The notes under the pieces: generated by a model
What the model saw: only the letters and a program-made list of their open reading frames with translations
What the model was told of the DNA's origin: nothing
Database searches by the model: none
Program-made: the position numbers and the translations under genes
Source: Streptomyces sp. HUAS YS2
GTDB lineage: Bacteria; Actinomycetota; Actinomycetes; Streptomycetales; Streptomycetaceae
Reading direction: 5' to 3'
NCBI RefSeq assembly: GCF_033343995.1
Contig: NZ_CP137573.1
Location: forward strand, 434,001-498,000
Length of the DNA stretch: 64,000 bases
Shown here: piece after piece, positions 24,512 to 33,693 of the stretch
How positions within the stretch are numbered: position 1 is the first letter of the stretch
How the letters are laid out: every line of letters starts with the position of its first letter

Positions 24512-27436
24512 GTGCAGAGACTCGACCAGACCGCTCCCGCCCCTCAACTCACCCTCGCCCGCCGCTCCGTCGTCTTCCTGCCGGGTGACCCCGGCCGTAC
24601 GGGGCGGATCGCCTTCTGGTCCCCCGACGACCCCGCTCCGCCCACAGCCGCCGACCTGCCCTGGGTCGACCCGGCCTCCGTCGCCGTCGACGACCTGGTC
24701 GTGGTGACCGAGGACGTCCGCGTCCACACCGTCCCCGCGCTCTGCATCCCGGTACGCGACGCCCTGCCGGTCCTGACCCGCGCCCGGCTCTCGGAGACCG
24801 CCTCGCCCGCCACCGCCTTCTGGGGCTCGGCCGCGCTCCTCGGCCTGCACCTGGTGGCCCGCGGGCTGCTGCTGCCCGGGCTGACCGCGACCGACCGGGA
24901 CGCCTGGCGGATCGGACCGCTCGGCCCCGACGAGCTCGGCCTCGTACGGACGCTCGCCGCGTCGATGCCGCCCGCCGCCCACTCCGTACCCCTGGACGCG
25001 GACGGGCCGGAGCCGGTGCTCCCCGACCCGGAGCAGTTGCTGCGCGCCTTCCTCGACGCGGTCGCCGACAGCCTGCCGCGCACACCGGCAGCCGAACTCG
25101 CCGCGGGCGGACCGGCTTTCGCCGCCAACGCCGCGCAGACCCTGCCCGAGCAGCGCGCGTGGGCGGCGGACGTCGCGGCCGGCCACGACGCCGGCGTACG
25201 GCTCTCGCTGCGCATCGAGGTTCCGGGCCTGACGGCCGCGGAAGACGAGCCGTCCGCGGCGCCCCGCTTCCGCGCCGTACTCCAGATGCACAGCGCGGCC
25301 GACCCGACGCTGCTGGCCGACGCGGCCGACGTCTGGGCCGGTTCGGGCGGAGCGGCCGGATCCGGGGCCTCCGACGCCGCCGTGACGGCGTTCGGGCCGC
25401 GCGCCCGGATGGACGCCCTGCTCGCGCTGCGGCGCGCCGCCCGCGCCTGGGCTCCGTTGACGCCCTTGCTGTCGGCGGCCGTTCCGGACGCGGTCGAGCT
25501 GGCCGACGAGGAGATCGCGGAGCTGCTCGGACCGGCGGCCCGCGCCCTGGCGGCCACCGGCGTACAGGTCCACTGGCCCCGCGACCTGTCCCACCGCCTC
25601 ACCGCGCGCGCCGTCATCGGCCCAGCGGACGACGGCGACGGCGGCGCCCAGGGCGACCCTCGCGACTCCGACCTGCCCTCCTTCCTCTCCGCCGACGCGC
25701 TGCTCTCGTTCAACTGGCGCTTCGCGGTGGGCGACCGGGAACTCAGCCGCGCCGAACTCGACCGCATCGCCGAAGCGGGCCGCCCGCTGGTCCGGCTGCG
25801 CGACCAATGGGTTCTCGTCGACCCCGAGCAGGTCCACCGCGCCCGGCGGTCCCAGGACCGCAAGTTCACGCCCGTCGAGGCGCTCGGCGCCGTCCTCACC
25901 GGCAGCGCCGAGGCGGACGGCCGACGTGTCGAGGTCGCCCCGACCGGGTGGCTCGCCGCGCTCCGCGACCGGATCGCCGACCCAGAGGGCGGCACACCGG
26001 AGATCCCCCAGCCGACGGCGCTCGCCGCGACGTTGCGCGACTACCAGCTGCGCGGCCTGAACTGGCTGCACCGGATGACCTCGCTCGGCCTCGGCGGCTG
26101 CCTCGCGGACGACATGGGCCTCGGCAAGACCATCACCCTCATCGCGCTCCATCTGCACCGGCAGACCGATCAAACATCCGCCGGTCCGACGCTCGTCGTC
26201 TGCCCGACTTCCCTGATGGGCAACTGGCAGCGGGAGATCGAGAAGTTCGCCCCCGGTACCGCCGTACGCCGCTACCACGGCGCGGCCCGCTCACTGGAGG
26301 GACTGGCGGAGGGCGAGTTCGTCCTCACCACGTACGGCACGATGCGGCTCGACGCGGGCCGGCTGGCCGGCACGGACTGGGGCATGGTCGTCGCCGACGA
26401 GGCGCAGCACGTGAAGAACCCGTACTCGGCCACCGCGAAGGAGCTGCGGACCATCGGGGCCCGGGCGCGGGTGGCGCTGTCCGGCACGCCCGTCGAGAAC
26501 AACCTGTCCGAGCTGTGGGCGATCCTCGACTGGACCACTCCGGGCCTGCTCGGCCGCCTCGGGACCTTCCGCAGCCGGTACGCGCAGGCCGTCGAGGGCG
26601 GCCAGGACCCTGCGGCGGCGGAGCGGCTGTCGGCCTTGGTCCGACCGTTCCTGCTGCGCCGGCGCAAGTCGGACCCGGGCATCGCGCCCGAGCTGCCGCC
26701 CAAGACCGAGACCGACCGGGCCGTGTCGCTGACGGCCGAACAGACCGGCCTGTACGAGGCGGTGGTCCGCGAGACGCTCGCCGCGATCGCGGAGGCGGAC
26801 GGGATGGAGCGGCGCGGGCTCGTGGTCAAACTCCTGACCGCGCTCAAGCAGATCTGCAACCACCCGGCCCAGTACCTGAAGGAGGACCGGCCACGCATCG
26901 AGGGCCGGTCCGGCAAGCTGGAGCTGCTCGACGAGCTGCTCGACACGATCCTCGCCGAAGGCGCGGGCGTACTGGTGTTCACGCAGTACGTGCAGATGGC
27001 TCGGCTCCTGGAGCGACACCTCGCGGACCGGGGCGTGCCGTCGCAGTTCTTGCACGGCGGCACCCCGGTCGCGCAGCGCGAGGCGATGGTGCAGCGCTTC
27101 CAGGACGGCGAAGTACCCGTGTTCCTGCTCTCGTTGAAGGCCGCAGGAACCGGCCTGAACCTCACCCGGGCGGGGCACGTCGTGCACTACGACCGGTGGT
27201 GGAACCCGGCCGTGGAGGCCCAGGCGACGGACCGGGCGTACCGGATCGGGCAGACGCAGCCGGTGCAGGTGCACCGGCTCGTCGCAGAGGGCACGGTCGA
27301 GGACCGGATCGCGGCGATGCTGCTGCGCAAGCGGGAGTTGGCGGACGCGGTACTGGGCTCCGGCGAGGGCGCTCTGACGGAGCTGACCGACGCGGAGCTG
27401 GCGGACCTGGTGGAGCTGCGAGGGAGCGGACGATGA
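24512..27436 (+). CDS. SNF2-family DEAD/DEAH helicase
   Basis: This is a 974-residue bacterial SNF2 protein. The N-terminal 500 residues are the SNF2_assoc (DUF3670-like) region ending near SFNWRFAVGDRELSRAEL. The ATPase core has DDMGLGKT (about 532), DEAQHVKN (about 628), and SGTPVENN. The helicase C-terminal lobe has VFTQYVQM and TDRAYRIGQTQPVQVHRL. It is expected to translocate on DNA and remodel protein-DNA complexes. GTG 24512 follows GAGGAA. It overlaps the next gene by 4 bp (ATGA), so the pair is coupled. Confidence 0.92.
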   Translation: MQRLDQTAPAPQLTLARRSVVFLPGDPGRTGRIAFWSPDDPAPPTAADLPWVDPASVAVDDLVVVTEDVRVHTVPALCIPVRDALPVLTRARLSETASPATAFWGSAALLGLHLVARGLLLPGLTATDRDAWRIGPLGPDELGLVRTLAASMPPAAHSVPLDADGPEPVLPDPEQLLRAFLDAVADSLPRTPAAELAAGGPAFAANAAQTLPEQRAWAADVAAGHDAGVRLSLRIEVPGLTAAEDEPSAAPRFRAVLQMHSAADPTLLADAADVWAGSGGAAGSGASDAAVTAFGPRARMDALLALRRAARAWAPLTPLLSAAVPDAVELADEEIAELLGPAARALAATGVQVHWPRDLSHRLTARAVIGPADDGDGGAQGDPRDSDLPSFLSADALLSFNWRFAVGDRELSRAELDRIAEAGRPLVRLRDQWVLVDPEQVHRARRSQDRKFTPVEALGAVLTGSAEADGRRVEVAPTGWLAALRDRIADPEGGTPEIPQPTALAATLRDYQLRGLNWLHRMTSLGLGGCLADDMGLGKTITLIALHLHRQTDQTSAGPTLVVCPTSLMGNWQREIEKFAPGTAVRRYHGAARSLEGLAEGEFVLTTYGTMRLDAGRLAGTDWGMVVADEAQHVKNPYSATAKELRTIGARARVALSGTPVENNLSELWAILDWTTPGLLGRLGTFRSRYAQAVEGGQDPAAAERLSALVRPFLLRRRKSDPGIAPELPPKTETDRAVSLTAEQTGLYEAVVRETLAAIAEADGMERRGLVVKLLTALKQICNHPAQYLKEDRPRIEGRSGKLELLDELLDTILAEGAGVLVFTQYVQMARLLERHLADRGVPSQFLHGGTPVAQREAMVQRFQDGEVPVFLLSLKAAGTGLNLTRAGHVVHYDRWWNPAVEAQATDRAYRIGQTQPVQVHRLVAEGTVEDRIAAMLLRKRELADAVLGSGEGALTELTDAELADLVELRGSGR

Positions 27437-28773
27437 GCGAATACGACGACGACCCCGTCGACTTCGTCGACTTCACGCACGAGCACGGGAACGACGCGCA
27501 CGACGGGAGCGACCGTGCCGAGGAGCTGACCTTCGCCGCGCTGCCGCCGGTCCGGGGCCGCGGGTTCGCCCGCACGTGGTGGGGCCAGGCCTGGCTGAAG
27601 GCGCTGGAGGACACGGCGCTGGACGGCGAGCAGGTCAAGCGGGGCCGGAAGGCGGCGCGGGAGGGCGCGGTGGGCGCGGTGTCCGTGCTGCCGGGCCGCA
27701 TCACCGCCGTGGTACGCGACGCGGACGGCACGACGCACCGCAGCGACGTGCTGCTGCGGGAGCTGACCGAGGGCGAGTGGGACCGGTTCCTGGACATGGC
27801 GGCGGACAGCGCCGGGCACATCGCGGCGCTGCTCGACCGCGAGATGCCGCCGCATCTGGTGGAGGACGCGGCCGGGCTCGGTCTCGAACTGCTGCCGGGC
27901 ATCGGCGACCTGGAGCCGGAGTGCACGTGCGGGGCGTGGGACCACTGTCCGCACACCGCGGCACTCTGCCATCAGGTGGCGCGGCTGCTCGACCAGGACC
28001 CGTTCGTGCTGCTGCTGATGCGCGGGCGGGGCGAGCGGCGGCTCCTGGACGACCTGCAGGACCGCAGTGCGGCCCGGGCGGAGCCGGCCGCGGAGCCGGC
28101 GCGGCCGGCCGGAGTGCCGGCGGCGGAGGCGTTCGCGGCCCGCGACATCCTTCCGCCGCTGCCCGCGCCGCCGCCGGTTCCCGAGGCGCCCGGGGCGGCA
28201 CAGTCCCTGGACACCGAGACCGACCCCGAGCCGGGTGTCGACCCGGCCGCGCTGGAGTTCCTCGCGGCGGACGCGGCGTCCCGGGCGCTACGGATGCTGG
28301 CCGAAGCCCTGACTCCCGGCCATGAACAGGCTGCCCGGGAGCCGGCCCTGACGGTCGAACAGGACGCGGCCCGGCTGGCGGCCGCCCGCCCGGCCCCCTG
28401 GATCGCGGCGCGCCTCGCGTCCGGGACCGGGCGCCGGGGCGCGGAGCTGGAGGCGGCGGCGGACGCGTGGCGGATCGGCAGTGCGGCGGCGCTCGCCGTC
28501 CTCGACGGGACCCGGGCGCCGTCCCCGGAGGTCGTGGCGCGGGGGAAGGCGATGCTCGCCGAGGCCTGGGAGCCCGCGGACCGGCCGACATTGCGTGCGT
28601 CGGCGCCGGCCCGCTGGACGGTCGCCGGCACGGACGTCCAACTCCGCCTCGCCGACGACGGCCGCTGGTGGCCCTTCCGCCGCTCCGGCAGCCACTGGAC
28701 CCCGGCCGGCCCACCGACCGCAGACCCGGCCTCGGCCCTGGCGGGCGCGACGGCGACGGCCGGGGAGGAGTGA
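27433..28773 (+). CDS. SWIM zinc-finger protein
   Basis: The 446-residue protein carries a SWIM finger, CTCGAWDHCPHTAALCHQ (about residues 162-179), after an N-terminal domain with RGFARTWWGQAWLKALED. A Pro/Ala-rich linker (about 215-265) and helical C-terminus follow; the last 40 residues WWPFRRSGSHWTPAGPP resemble a repeated aromatic motif. SWIM proteins are regularly encoded directly after SNF2 helicases and probably act as their DNA-binding partner. The start codon overlaps the helicase stop. Confidence 0.9.
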   Translation: MSEYDDDPVDFVDFTHEHGNDAHDGSDRAEELTFAALPPVRGRGFARTWWGQAWLKALEDTALDGEQVKRGRKAAREGAVGAVSVLPGRITAVVRDADGTTHRSDVLLRELTEGEWDRFLDMAADSAGHIAALLDREMPPHLVEDAAGLGLELLPGIGDLEPECTCGAWDHCPHTAALCHQVARLLDQDPFVLLLMRGRGERRLLDDLQDRSAARAEPAAEPARPAGVPAAEAFAARDILPPLPAPPPVPEAPGAAQSLDTETDPEPGVDPAALEFLAADAASRALRMLAEALTPGHEQAAREPALTVEQDAARLAAARPAPWIAARLASGTGRRGAELEAAADAWRIGSAAALAVLDGTRAPSPEVVARGKAMLAEAWEPADRPTLRASAPARWTVAGTDVQLRLADDGRWWPFRRSGSHWTPAGPPTADPASALAGATATAGEE

Positions 28774-28811
28774 CGCGGGCACGGCCCCCGGCAGCAACGG
28801 GGGCGGGGGCC

Positions 28812-28836
28812 TGACCCGGATACGCCAGAATCCCGC
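28812..28836. repeat. Left 25-bp inverted repeat of the reductase cassette
   Basis: This begins TGACCCGGATACGCCAGAA and is the reverse complement of 34177-34201 with one mismatch over 25 bp. It lies between the SWIM gene and the bidirectional terminator. No clear target duplication is seen at the two outer flanks. Confidence 0.8.
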
Positions 28837-28840
28837 AGTC

Positions 28841-28890
28841 AGCACGAAGCCCCGGGACCGCCTTGCGAGGTCCCGGGGCTTTGTCGTGCT
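28841..28890. terminator. Bidirectional terminator between SWIM gene and marR
   Basis: A long near-perfect stem (AGCACGA-A-AGCCCCGGGACC with its complement, 28841-28859 and 28869-28890) encloses a 9-nt loop and is followed by a short T-containing run. It serves two convergent genes, and the marR stop codon overlaps its right end. Confidence 0.85.
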
Positions 28891-29375
28891 CAGCGTGTGG
28901 CAGCGGGCTCCGGGAGCCGTCGCGACATGTTCATCTCCTCGACGGTGGCGACCAGCGGGGCCAGCTCGGGATTCTTGGCGGCCTCGTCCAGCGCTTCCCG
29001 GAGGGCGGCCTCGTTGGTCGGCCTGGCCGCTTCCAAGAGCTCCAGGCCGGGCCCTGTCACGTCGGTGTAGATGCCGCGACGGTCGGTCGCACAAAGGTAG
29101 CGCGAGAGCAGGCCGCGGTCCTCCAGCCGGGTGACGAGGCGGGTGGTGGCGCTCTGGCTGAGCACGACGGCATCGGCGACCTGCTTCATCTGCAGGTGCC
29201 CGCCCTCGCCGTCGTGCTGGCGGCTGAGCACGTCGAGCAGCGAGTACTCGCGCACGCTCAGGTCGTGCTCGGCCTGCAGGGTGCGCTCGATGTGCGCCTC
29301 GATCCGGCCGGCCAGGAGGTAGAGGGCCGCCCAGCCATTGGCGAGGGCGGTCAGCGCGGGGTCCGTGGCGGTCAT
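28890..29375 (-). CDS. MarR-family regulator
   Basis: The 161-residue protein has the MarR winged-helix core: LSVREYSLLDVLSRQ, MKQVADAVVLSQSATTRLVTRLEDRGLLSRYLCATDRRGIYTDVTGPG. ATG 29375 is preceded by GGAAGGAG. It is divergent from the MFS gene, and the 346-bp spacer holds repeated ATGCAA half sites, so it most likely represses the six-gene operon and itself until a phenolic or quinone-like ligand is present. The ligand is inferred from the operon content only. Confidence 0.88.
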   Translation of the reverse strand: MTATDPALTALANGWAALYLLAGRIEAHIERTLQAEHDLSVREYSLLDVLSRQHDGEGGHLQMKQVADAVVLSQSATTRLVTRLEDRGLLSRYLCATDRRGIYTDVTGPGLELLEAARPTNEAALREALDEAAKNPELAPLVATVEEMNMSRRLPEPAATR

Positions 29376-29418
29376 GGGCGTGGCTCTCCTTCCAGGTGCA
29401 TGCTCCCCAGGATAAGCC

Positions 29419-29672
29419 CTTGCATTCAATATTGGCCAACGCGCATATCCCGCTCATGCAAGTATCGCGTCGACCGGGGCTCCAACTATCCAGGCTCGAC
29501 GCACCCGCGCCTACGGGTGGCGACTTCGCCGCGCCGGGTGCCCGACCAGCGCGAATGGAGCCCGAGGCCGACGCGACCCCAGCCTCATCCACGTCCGCAC
29601 GCCCGCCGCCACCGCCCACTGTCAGCGATGAGCGAATGCCCGCACTTGCACTTAGCCCGCGTATGCAACTAT
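29419..29672. promoter_or_regulatory. Divergent promoter with putative MarR half sites
   Basis: Within the 29376-29721 spacer, CTTGCAT (29419-29425) and ATGCAAG (29456-29462) form an inverted pair flanking a local AT-rich stretch with CAATATTG. ATGCAAGTAT (29456-29465) recurs as ATGCAACTAT (29663-29672) just upstream of the MFS ribosome site. The spacer is visibly richer in A/T than its flanks. These are plausible operators for the adjacent MarR. No gene is seen in the spacer. Confidence 0.5.
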
Positions 29673-29721
29673 TGTCGGAGCACGTAAGGCGCAACAGCAA
29701 TCACATGGAGGGCGGCACACC

Positions 29722-30915
29722 ATGCCCCTCGCGCTCCTAGCCCTGGCCATCGGGGCCTTCGGGATCGGCACGACCGAGTTCGTGGTCATGGGCCTGCTGC
29801 CCGAGATCGCCGGCGACTACGGGGTGTCCATCCCCTCCGCCGGACTCCTGGTCACCGGTTACGCGATCGGCGTCGTCATCGGCGCCCCGCTGATGACGGT
29901 GCTCGGCACCCGGATCAGCCGCAAGACGATGCTCATGATCCTCATGGTCCTGTTCGTGGCGGGGAACCTGCTCTCCGCCGTGGCACCGACCATGGGCGTG
30001 ATGCTCGTCGGCCGCATCGTGGCCTCCCTCGCCCACGGCGCGTTCTTCGGCATCGGCTCGGTGGTCGCCGCCGACCTCGTGGCCCCCGACAAGAAGGCCG
30101 GCGCCATCGCCACGATGTTCACCGGCCTCACCATCGCCAACATCGCCGGCGTTCCGCTGGGCACCTTCATCGGCCAGGCCGTCGGCTGGCGCGTCACCTT
30201 CGCCGTCGTCGCCGCGCTCGGCGTGGTCGGACTGCTCGGCATCGCCAAGCTCGTCCCCGCCCTGCCCCGCCCCGAGGGCACCCACCTGCGCCGCGAGCTC
30301 ACGGCGTTCCGCAACCCCCAGGTCCTGCTCGCCATGGCGATGACCGTCCTCGGCTTCGGCGGTGTCTTCGCGGCGATCACCTACATCGCCCCGATGATGA
30401 CCCACGTCGCCGGGTACTCCGACGACGCGGTGACCTGGCTGCTGGTCCTGTTCGGCGTCGGGATGTTCCTCGGCAACCTGCTCGGCGGCAGGCTCGCCGA
30501 CCGCAAGCTGATGCCGATGCTCTACGCCTCCCTCGGCGGACTCGCCGTCGTCCTGGCCCTGTTCACCCTCACCGCGCACAACAAGATCCTCGCCGCGGTC
30601 TCCATCCTGCTGGTCGGGGCGCTCGGCTTCGCCACCGTCCCGCCGCTGCAGAAGCGCGTCCTCGACCAGGCCCACGGCGCGCCCACCCTGGCCTCCGCCG
30701 TCAACATCGGCGCCTTCAACCTCGGCAACGCCCTCGCCGCGTGGCTCGGCGGCCAGGTCATCGCCGCCGGCCTCGGTTACACCGCCCCGAACTGGGTCGG
30801 CGCGCTGCTCGCCGGGGCCGCCCTCCTGCTGGCCGTCTGGTCCGCCGCGCTGGAGCGCCGCGCCCCCGTACGGGAGGGCACCGTCACCGCCGCTCCCGTC
30901 CCTGTGCACCACTGA
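29722..30915 (+). CDS. MFS efflux transporter (DHA1 type)
   Basis: The 397-residue protein has twelve hydrophobic segments. It starts MPLALLALAIGAFGIGTTEFVVMGLLPEIA, the hallmark of the AraJ/YdhP/Cmr-like DHA1 group, and has the motif GTRISRKTM between TM2 and TM3 and LVGRIVASLAHGAFFGIGS in TM4. It is a proton-driven exporter of small hydrophobic compounds. ATG 29722 follows GGAGGGCGG. It heads the operon under apparent MarR control. Confidence 0.9.
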   Translation: MPLALLALAIGAFGIGTTEFVVMGLLPEIAGDYGVSIPSAGLLVTGYAIGVVIGAPLMTVLGTRISRKTMLMILMVLFVAGNLLSAVAPTMGVMLVGRIVASLAHGAFFGIGSVVAADLVAPDKKAGAIATMFTGLTIANIAGVPLGTFIGQAVGWRVTFAVVAALGVVGLLGIAKLVPALPRPEGTHLRRELTAFRNPQVLLAMAMTVLGFGGVFAAITYIAPMMTHVAGYSDDAVTWLLVLFGVGMFLGNLLGGRLADRKLMPMLYASLGGLAVVLALFTLTAHNKILAAVSILLVGALGFATVPPLQKRVLDQAHGAPTLASAVNIGAFNLGNALAAWLGGQVIAAGLGYTAPNWVGALLAGAALLLAVWSAALERRAPVREGTVTAAPVPVHH

Positions 30916-30966
30916 CCATCCCTCTCCCCGTTCCCCCTCCCTGTTCCTTCCAGGAGAAGCGCCACC

Positions 30967-31386
30967 ATGAGCACCACCCTCACCCCTCTGACCACCGCCG
31001 ACGCCGAGACCCTCGTCACCGCCGCCCGCCGCGCCGCCCAGGCGGCCGGGGTCGCGGTCAGCGTCACCGTCCTGGACGCGGGCGGCCACCTGCTCGCCTT
31101 CCTCCGCGACGACAGCGCCGTGCTGATCTCCGGGGAGACCAGCACCCGCAAGGCGTACACCGCCCTCCAGCTGGGCGCCCCCACCGCCGACCTGGTCGAC
31201 CTCGTCAAGCCGGACGGACCGTTCCACACCTTGACCACCGCGCTCGACCGGCCGCTCCTCTTCATCGCCGGCGGCGTCCCGATCCACCGCGACGGCAAGC
31301 TCGTCGGCGCCATCGGCCTCGGCGGCGGCGCCCCCGAGCAGGACCACTCCTTCGCCACCGCCGCGCTGACGGAACTCGCCCGATGA
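30967..31386 (+). CDS. GlcG/HbpS-like protein
   Basis: The 139-residue protein belongs to the GlcG/HbpS (DUF336) fold: VSVTVLDAGGHLLAFLRDDSAVLISGETSTRKAYTAL and a glycine-rich FIAGGVPIHRDGKLVGAIGLGGG. Relatives bind haem or small aromatic/corrinoid ligands, or accompany oxidoreductases. There is no signal peptide, so it acts in the cytosol. It lies 51 bp after the MFS gene and overlaps the next gene by 4 bp. Confidence 0.85.
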   Translation: MSTTLTPLTTADAETLVTAARRAAQAAGVAVSVTVLDAGGHLLAFLRDDSAVLISGETSTRKAYTALQLGAPTADLVDLVKPDGPFHTLTTALDRPLLFIAGGVPIHRDGKLVGAIGLGGGAPEQDHSFATAALTELAR

Positions 31387-31730
31387 CCCGCACCCCACAG
31401 GAGGTCTTCGCCGACCACGGTCAGCGACTGGGCACCGGGAACCTCGACCGCATCGCCGGGAACTACACCGAGGACACCGTCCTCATCACCCCCGAGGGCG
31501 CCTTCCGCGGCCACGACGGGGTCCGGCGGGTCATCGGCCGCCTCCTGGCCGATCTCCCGGACGCCGACTGGCAGCTGGACCCTCAGTTCGCGGACGGGGT
31601 GCTGTTCCTCCAGTGGACCGCCGCCACCGCCACTCACCGGGTCACCGACGGCGTGGACACCTTCGTCTTCCGCGACGGACTCATCAGCGCCCAGACCGTC
31701 CGCTACACCCTCGCCGACCGTCCTCTCTGA
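31383..31730 (+). CDS. SnoaL-like/NTF2-fold protein
   Basis: The 115-residue protein has an NTF2-like cone: VFADHGQRLGTGNLDRIAGNYTEDTVLITPEGAFRGHDGVRRVIGRLL, then VLFLQWTAATATHRVTDGVDTFVFRDGLISAQTVRYTL. SnoaL-like proteins include polyketide cyclases, isomerases and dehydratases. The fit to the family is good, but the reaction cannot be assigned. ATG 31383 overlaps the preceding TGA. Confidence 0.8.
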   Translation: MTRTPQEVFADHGQRLGTGNLDRIAGNYTEDTVLITPEGAFRGHDGVRRVIGRLLADLPDADWQLDPQFADGVLFLQWTAATATHRVTDGVDTFVFRDGLISAQTVRYTLADRPL

Positions 31731-31741
31731 AAGTGCGCACC

Positions 31742-32572
31742 ATGAACGACCTCAGCATCCCCACCGTGAAGCTCAACAACGGCGTCGAGATCCCCCAGCT
31801 CGGCTTCGGCGTCTTCCAGGTCCCCGACGGCGAGACCACCGCCGCCGTCAGCGCCGCCCTGGAGGCCGGGTACCGCAGCATCGACACCGCCGCGATCTAC
31901 GGCAACGAGACCGGCGTCGGCCGCGCCCTGGCCGCCTCCGGCCTGCCGCGCGAGGAGCTGTTCGTCACCACCAAACTGTGGAACGCCGACCAGGGCTACG
32001 ACGCCACGCTGCGCGCTTTCGACGCCAGCCTCGCCAAGCTCGGTCTGGAGCAGATCGACCTCTACCTGATCCACTGGCCCACCCCGGCCCGCGACCTCTA
32101 CTCGGACTCCTGGCGCGCCGTCGAGCGCCTCGCTTCCGAGGGCCGCGTCCGCGCCGCAGGCGTCTCCAACTTCCAGCCCGCCCACCTTCAGCGCCTGCTG
32201 GACGACAGCCGGCTCGTGCCTGCCGTCAACCAGGTCGAGCTGCACCCCGGCCTCCAGCAGTCCGAGCTGCGCGCATTCCACGCCAAGCACGGCATTGCCA
32301 CCGAGGCGTGGAGCCCGCTCGCCCAGGGCGCCGTCCTGGACGACCCGGTGATCACCGCGATCGCCGCCCGCACCGGCAAGTCCGCCGCCCAGGTGGTGCT
32401 GCGCTGGCACCTCCAGGTCGGCAACATCGTCATCCCGAAGTCCGTCACCCCGGCGCGCATCCGCCAGAACCTGGACGTCTTCGACTTCCAGCTGCCCGAC
32501 GAGGACATGGCCGCCATCGCCGCCACCGACCGCGGCCTGCGCACCGGCCCGCACCCGGACCAGTTCATCTGA
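31742..32572 (+). CDS. Aldo/keto reductase (2,5-diketogluconate-reductase type)
   Basis: The 276-residue (alpha/beta)8 NADPH-dependent reductase shows the catalytic tetrad: Asp and Tyr in SIDTAAIYGNE, Lys in VTTKLW, and His in YLIHWP. The cofactor-binding tail includes IPKSVTPARIRQN. The length and motifs fit the AKR5-like group that reduces carbonyls and alpha-keto aldehydes. It is the fourth gene of the cassette, 11 bp after the SnoaL-like gene. Confidence 0.92.
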   Translation: MNDLSIPTVKLNNGVEIPQLGFGVFQVPDGETTAAVSAALEAGYRSIDTAAIYGNETGVGRALAASGLPREELFVTTKLWNADQGYDATLRAFDASLAKLGLEQIDLYLIHWPTPARDLYSDSWRAVERLASEGRVRAAGVSNFQPAHLQRLLDDSRLVPAVNQVELHPGLQQSELRAFHAKHGIATEAWSPLAQGAVLDDPVITAIAARTGKSAAQVVLRWHLQVGNIVIPKSVTPARIRQNLDVFDFQLPDEDMAAIAATDRGLRTGPHPDQFI

Positions 32573-32652
32573 CGGACCCCGCACCCCCGGAAGCCCGCTG
32601 CGGGCCGGCCCTTCACCCGGCATCCCGCACTCTCCGTTCGAAAGGCACCACC

Positions 32653-33663
32653 ATGCCCCTCAAGGAACTCCTCCCCGGCAAGCTCGGCTACGGCACCGCC
32701 CCGCTCGGCAACATGTTCCGCGCGATCCCCGAGATCGAGGCACTCGCCACCGTCGAGGCCGCCTGGCAGCAAGGCGTCCGCTACTACGACACCGCCCCCT
32801 TCTACGGCGCCGGCCTCGCCGAGGAGCGCCTCGGTGAGGTCCTCTCCGCCAAGCCCCGCGACGAATACGTGCTCTCCACCAAGGTCGGCCGCGTCATCCT
32901 CGACGAGTTGGAGGAAGGCGTCCGCGAACTCGGCGAGAAGGGAGGCCTGTTCGAGCACGGCAACCCCAACAAGATGCTGCACGTCTGGACCGCCGAGGCC
33001 ACCGAGCGCTCCATCGAGGACAGCCTCGAGCGCCTGCGCACCGACCGCCTGGACATCGTCTGGGTCCACGACATCGCCCAGGACTTCCACGGCGACCAGT
33101 GGCTGGCCAAGTTCGAGGAAGCCCGCACCGGCGCCTTCCGCGTCCTGTCCCGCCTGCGCGACGAGGGCGTCATCGGGGCCTGGGGCCTGGGCGTCAACAA
33201 GACCGAGCCGATCGAGCTCACCCTGTCCCTCGACGAGCCCCGGCCGGACGGCTTCCTCCTCGCCGGCCGCTACACCCTCCTCGACCACGAGCACGCCCTC
33301 CAGCGCCTGCTGCCGATGGCGCAGCAGCAGGGCGTCGGCATGGTCGTCGGCGGCCCCTACAGCTCCGGCATCCTCGCCGGCGGCACCCACTTCGAGTACC
33401 AGCAGGCCCCTGCGTACATCATCGAGCGCGTCACCCGGCTCAAGGCCCTGGCCGCGAAGCACGGCGTGAGCATCAAGGCCGCCGCCCTGCAGTTCTCCCT
33501 CGCCCACCCGGTCACCGCCGCGGTCGTCGCCGGCGCCACCAAGCCCAGCCGCATCGCCGAGGACCAGGCGGCGCTCAACGAGGCCGTCCCCGCGGCGTTC
33601 TGGCAGGAGTTGCGCGCCGCCGACCTCGTCAGCCCGGCCGCCCCGCTGCCGTACGGCGCCTGA
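32653..33663 (+). CDS. Aldo/keto reductase (D-threo-aldose dehydrogenase type)
   Basis: The 336-residue protein is of a different AKR branch: LGYGTAPLGNMFRAI, YYDTAPFYGAGLAEERLGEVL (catalytic Asp/Tyr), STKVGR (Lys), and WVHDIA (His position). It resembles D-threo-aldose 1-dehydrogenase, L-fucose dehydrogenase and pyridoxal 4-dehydrogenase, which oxidise sugars or pyridoxal with NAD(P). Two unrelated AKRs in one operon suggest successive carbonyl steps on one substrate. Confidence 0.9.
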   Translation: MPLKELLPGKLGYGTAPLGNMFRAIPEIEALATVEAAWQQGVRYYDTAPFYGAGLAEERLGEVLSAKPRDEYVLSTKVGRVILDELEEGVRELGEKGGLFEHGNPNKMLHVWTAEATERSIEDSLERLRTDRLDIVWVHDIAQDFHGDQWLAKFEEARTGAFRVLSRLRDEGVIGAWGLGVNKTEPIELTLSLDEPRPDGFLLAGRYTLLDHEHALQRLLPMAQQQGVGMVVGGPYSSGILAGGTHFEYQQAPAYIIERVTRLKALAAKHGVSIKAAALQFSLAHPVTAAVVAGATKPSRIAEDQAALNEAVPAAFWQELRAADLVSPAAPLPYGA

Positions 33664-33693
33664 ACCACCCCCAACCCGTCAGGAAATCCGATC

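Noticed and set aside
23180..26278. Minus-strand frame joining the desaturase to 2 kb upstream
   Set aside because: The upstream portion is antisense to the SNF2 helicase; the desaturase has a family-consistent ATG at 24256.
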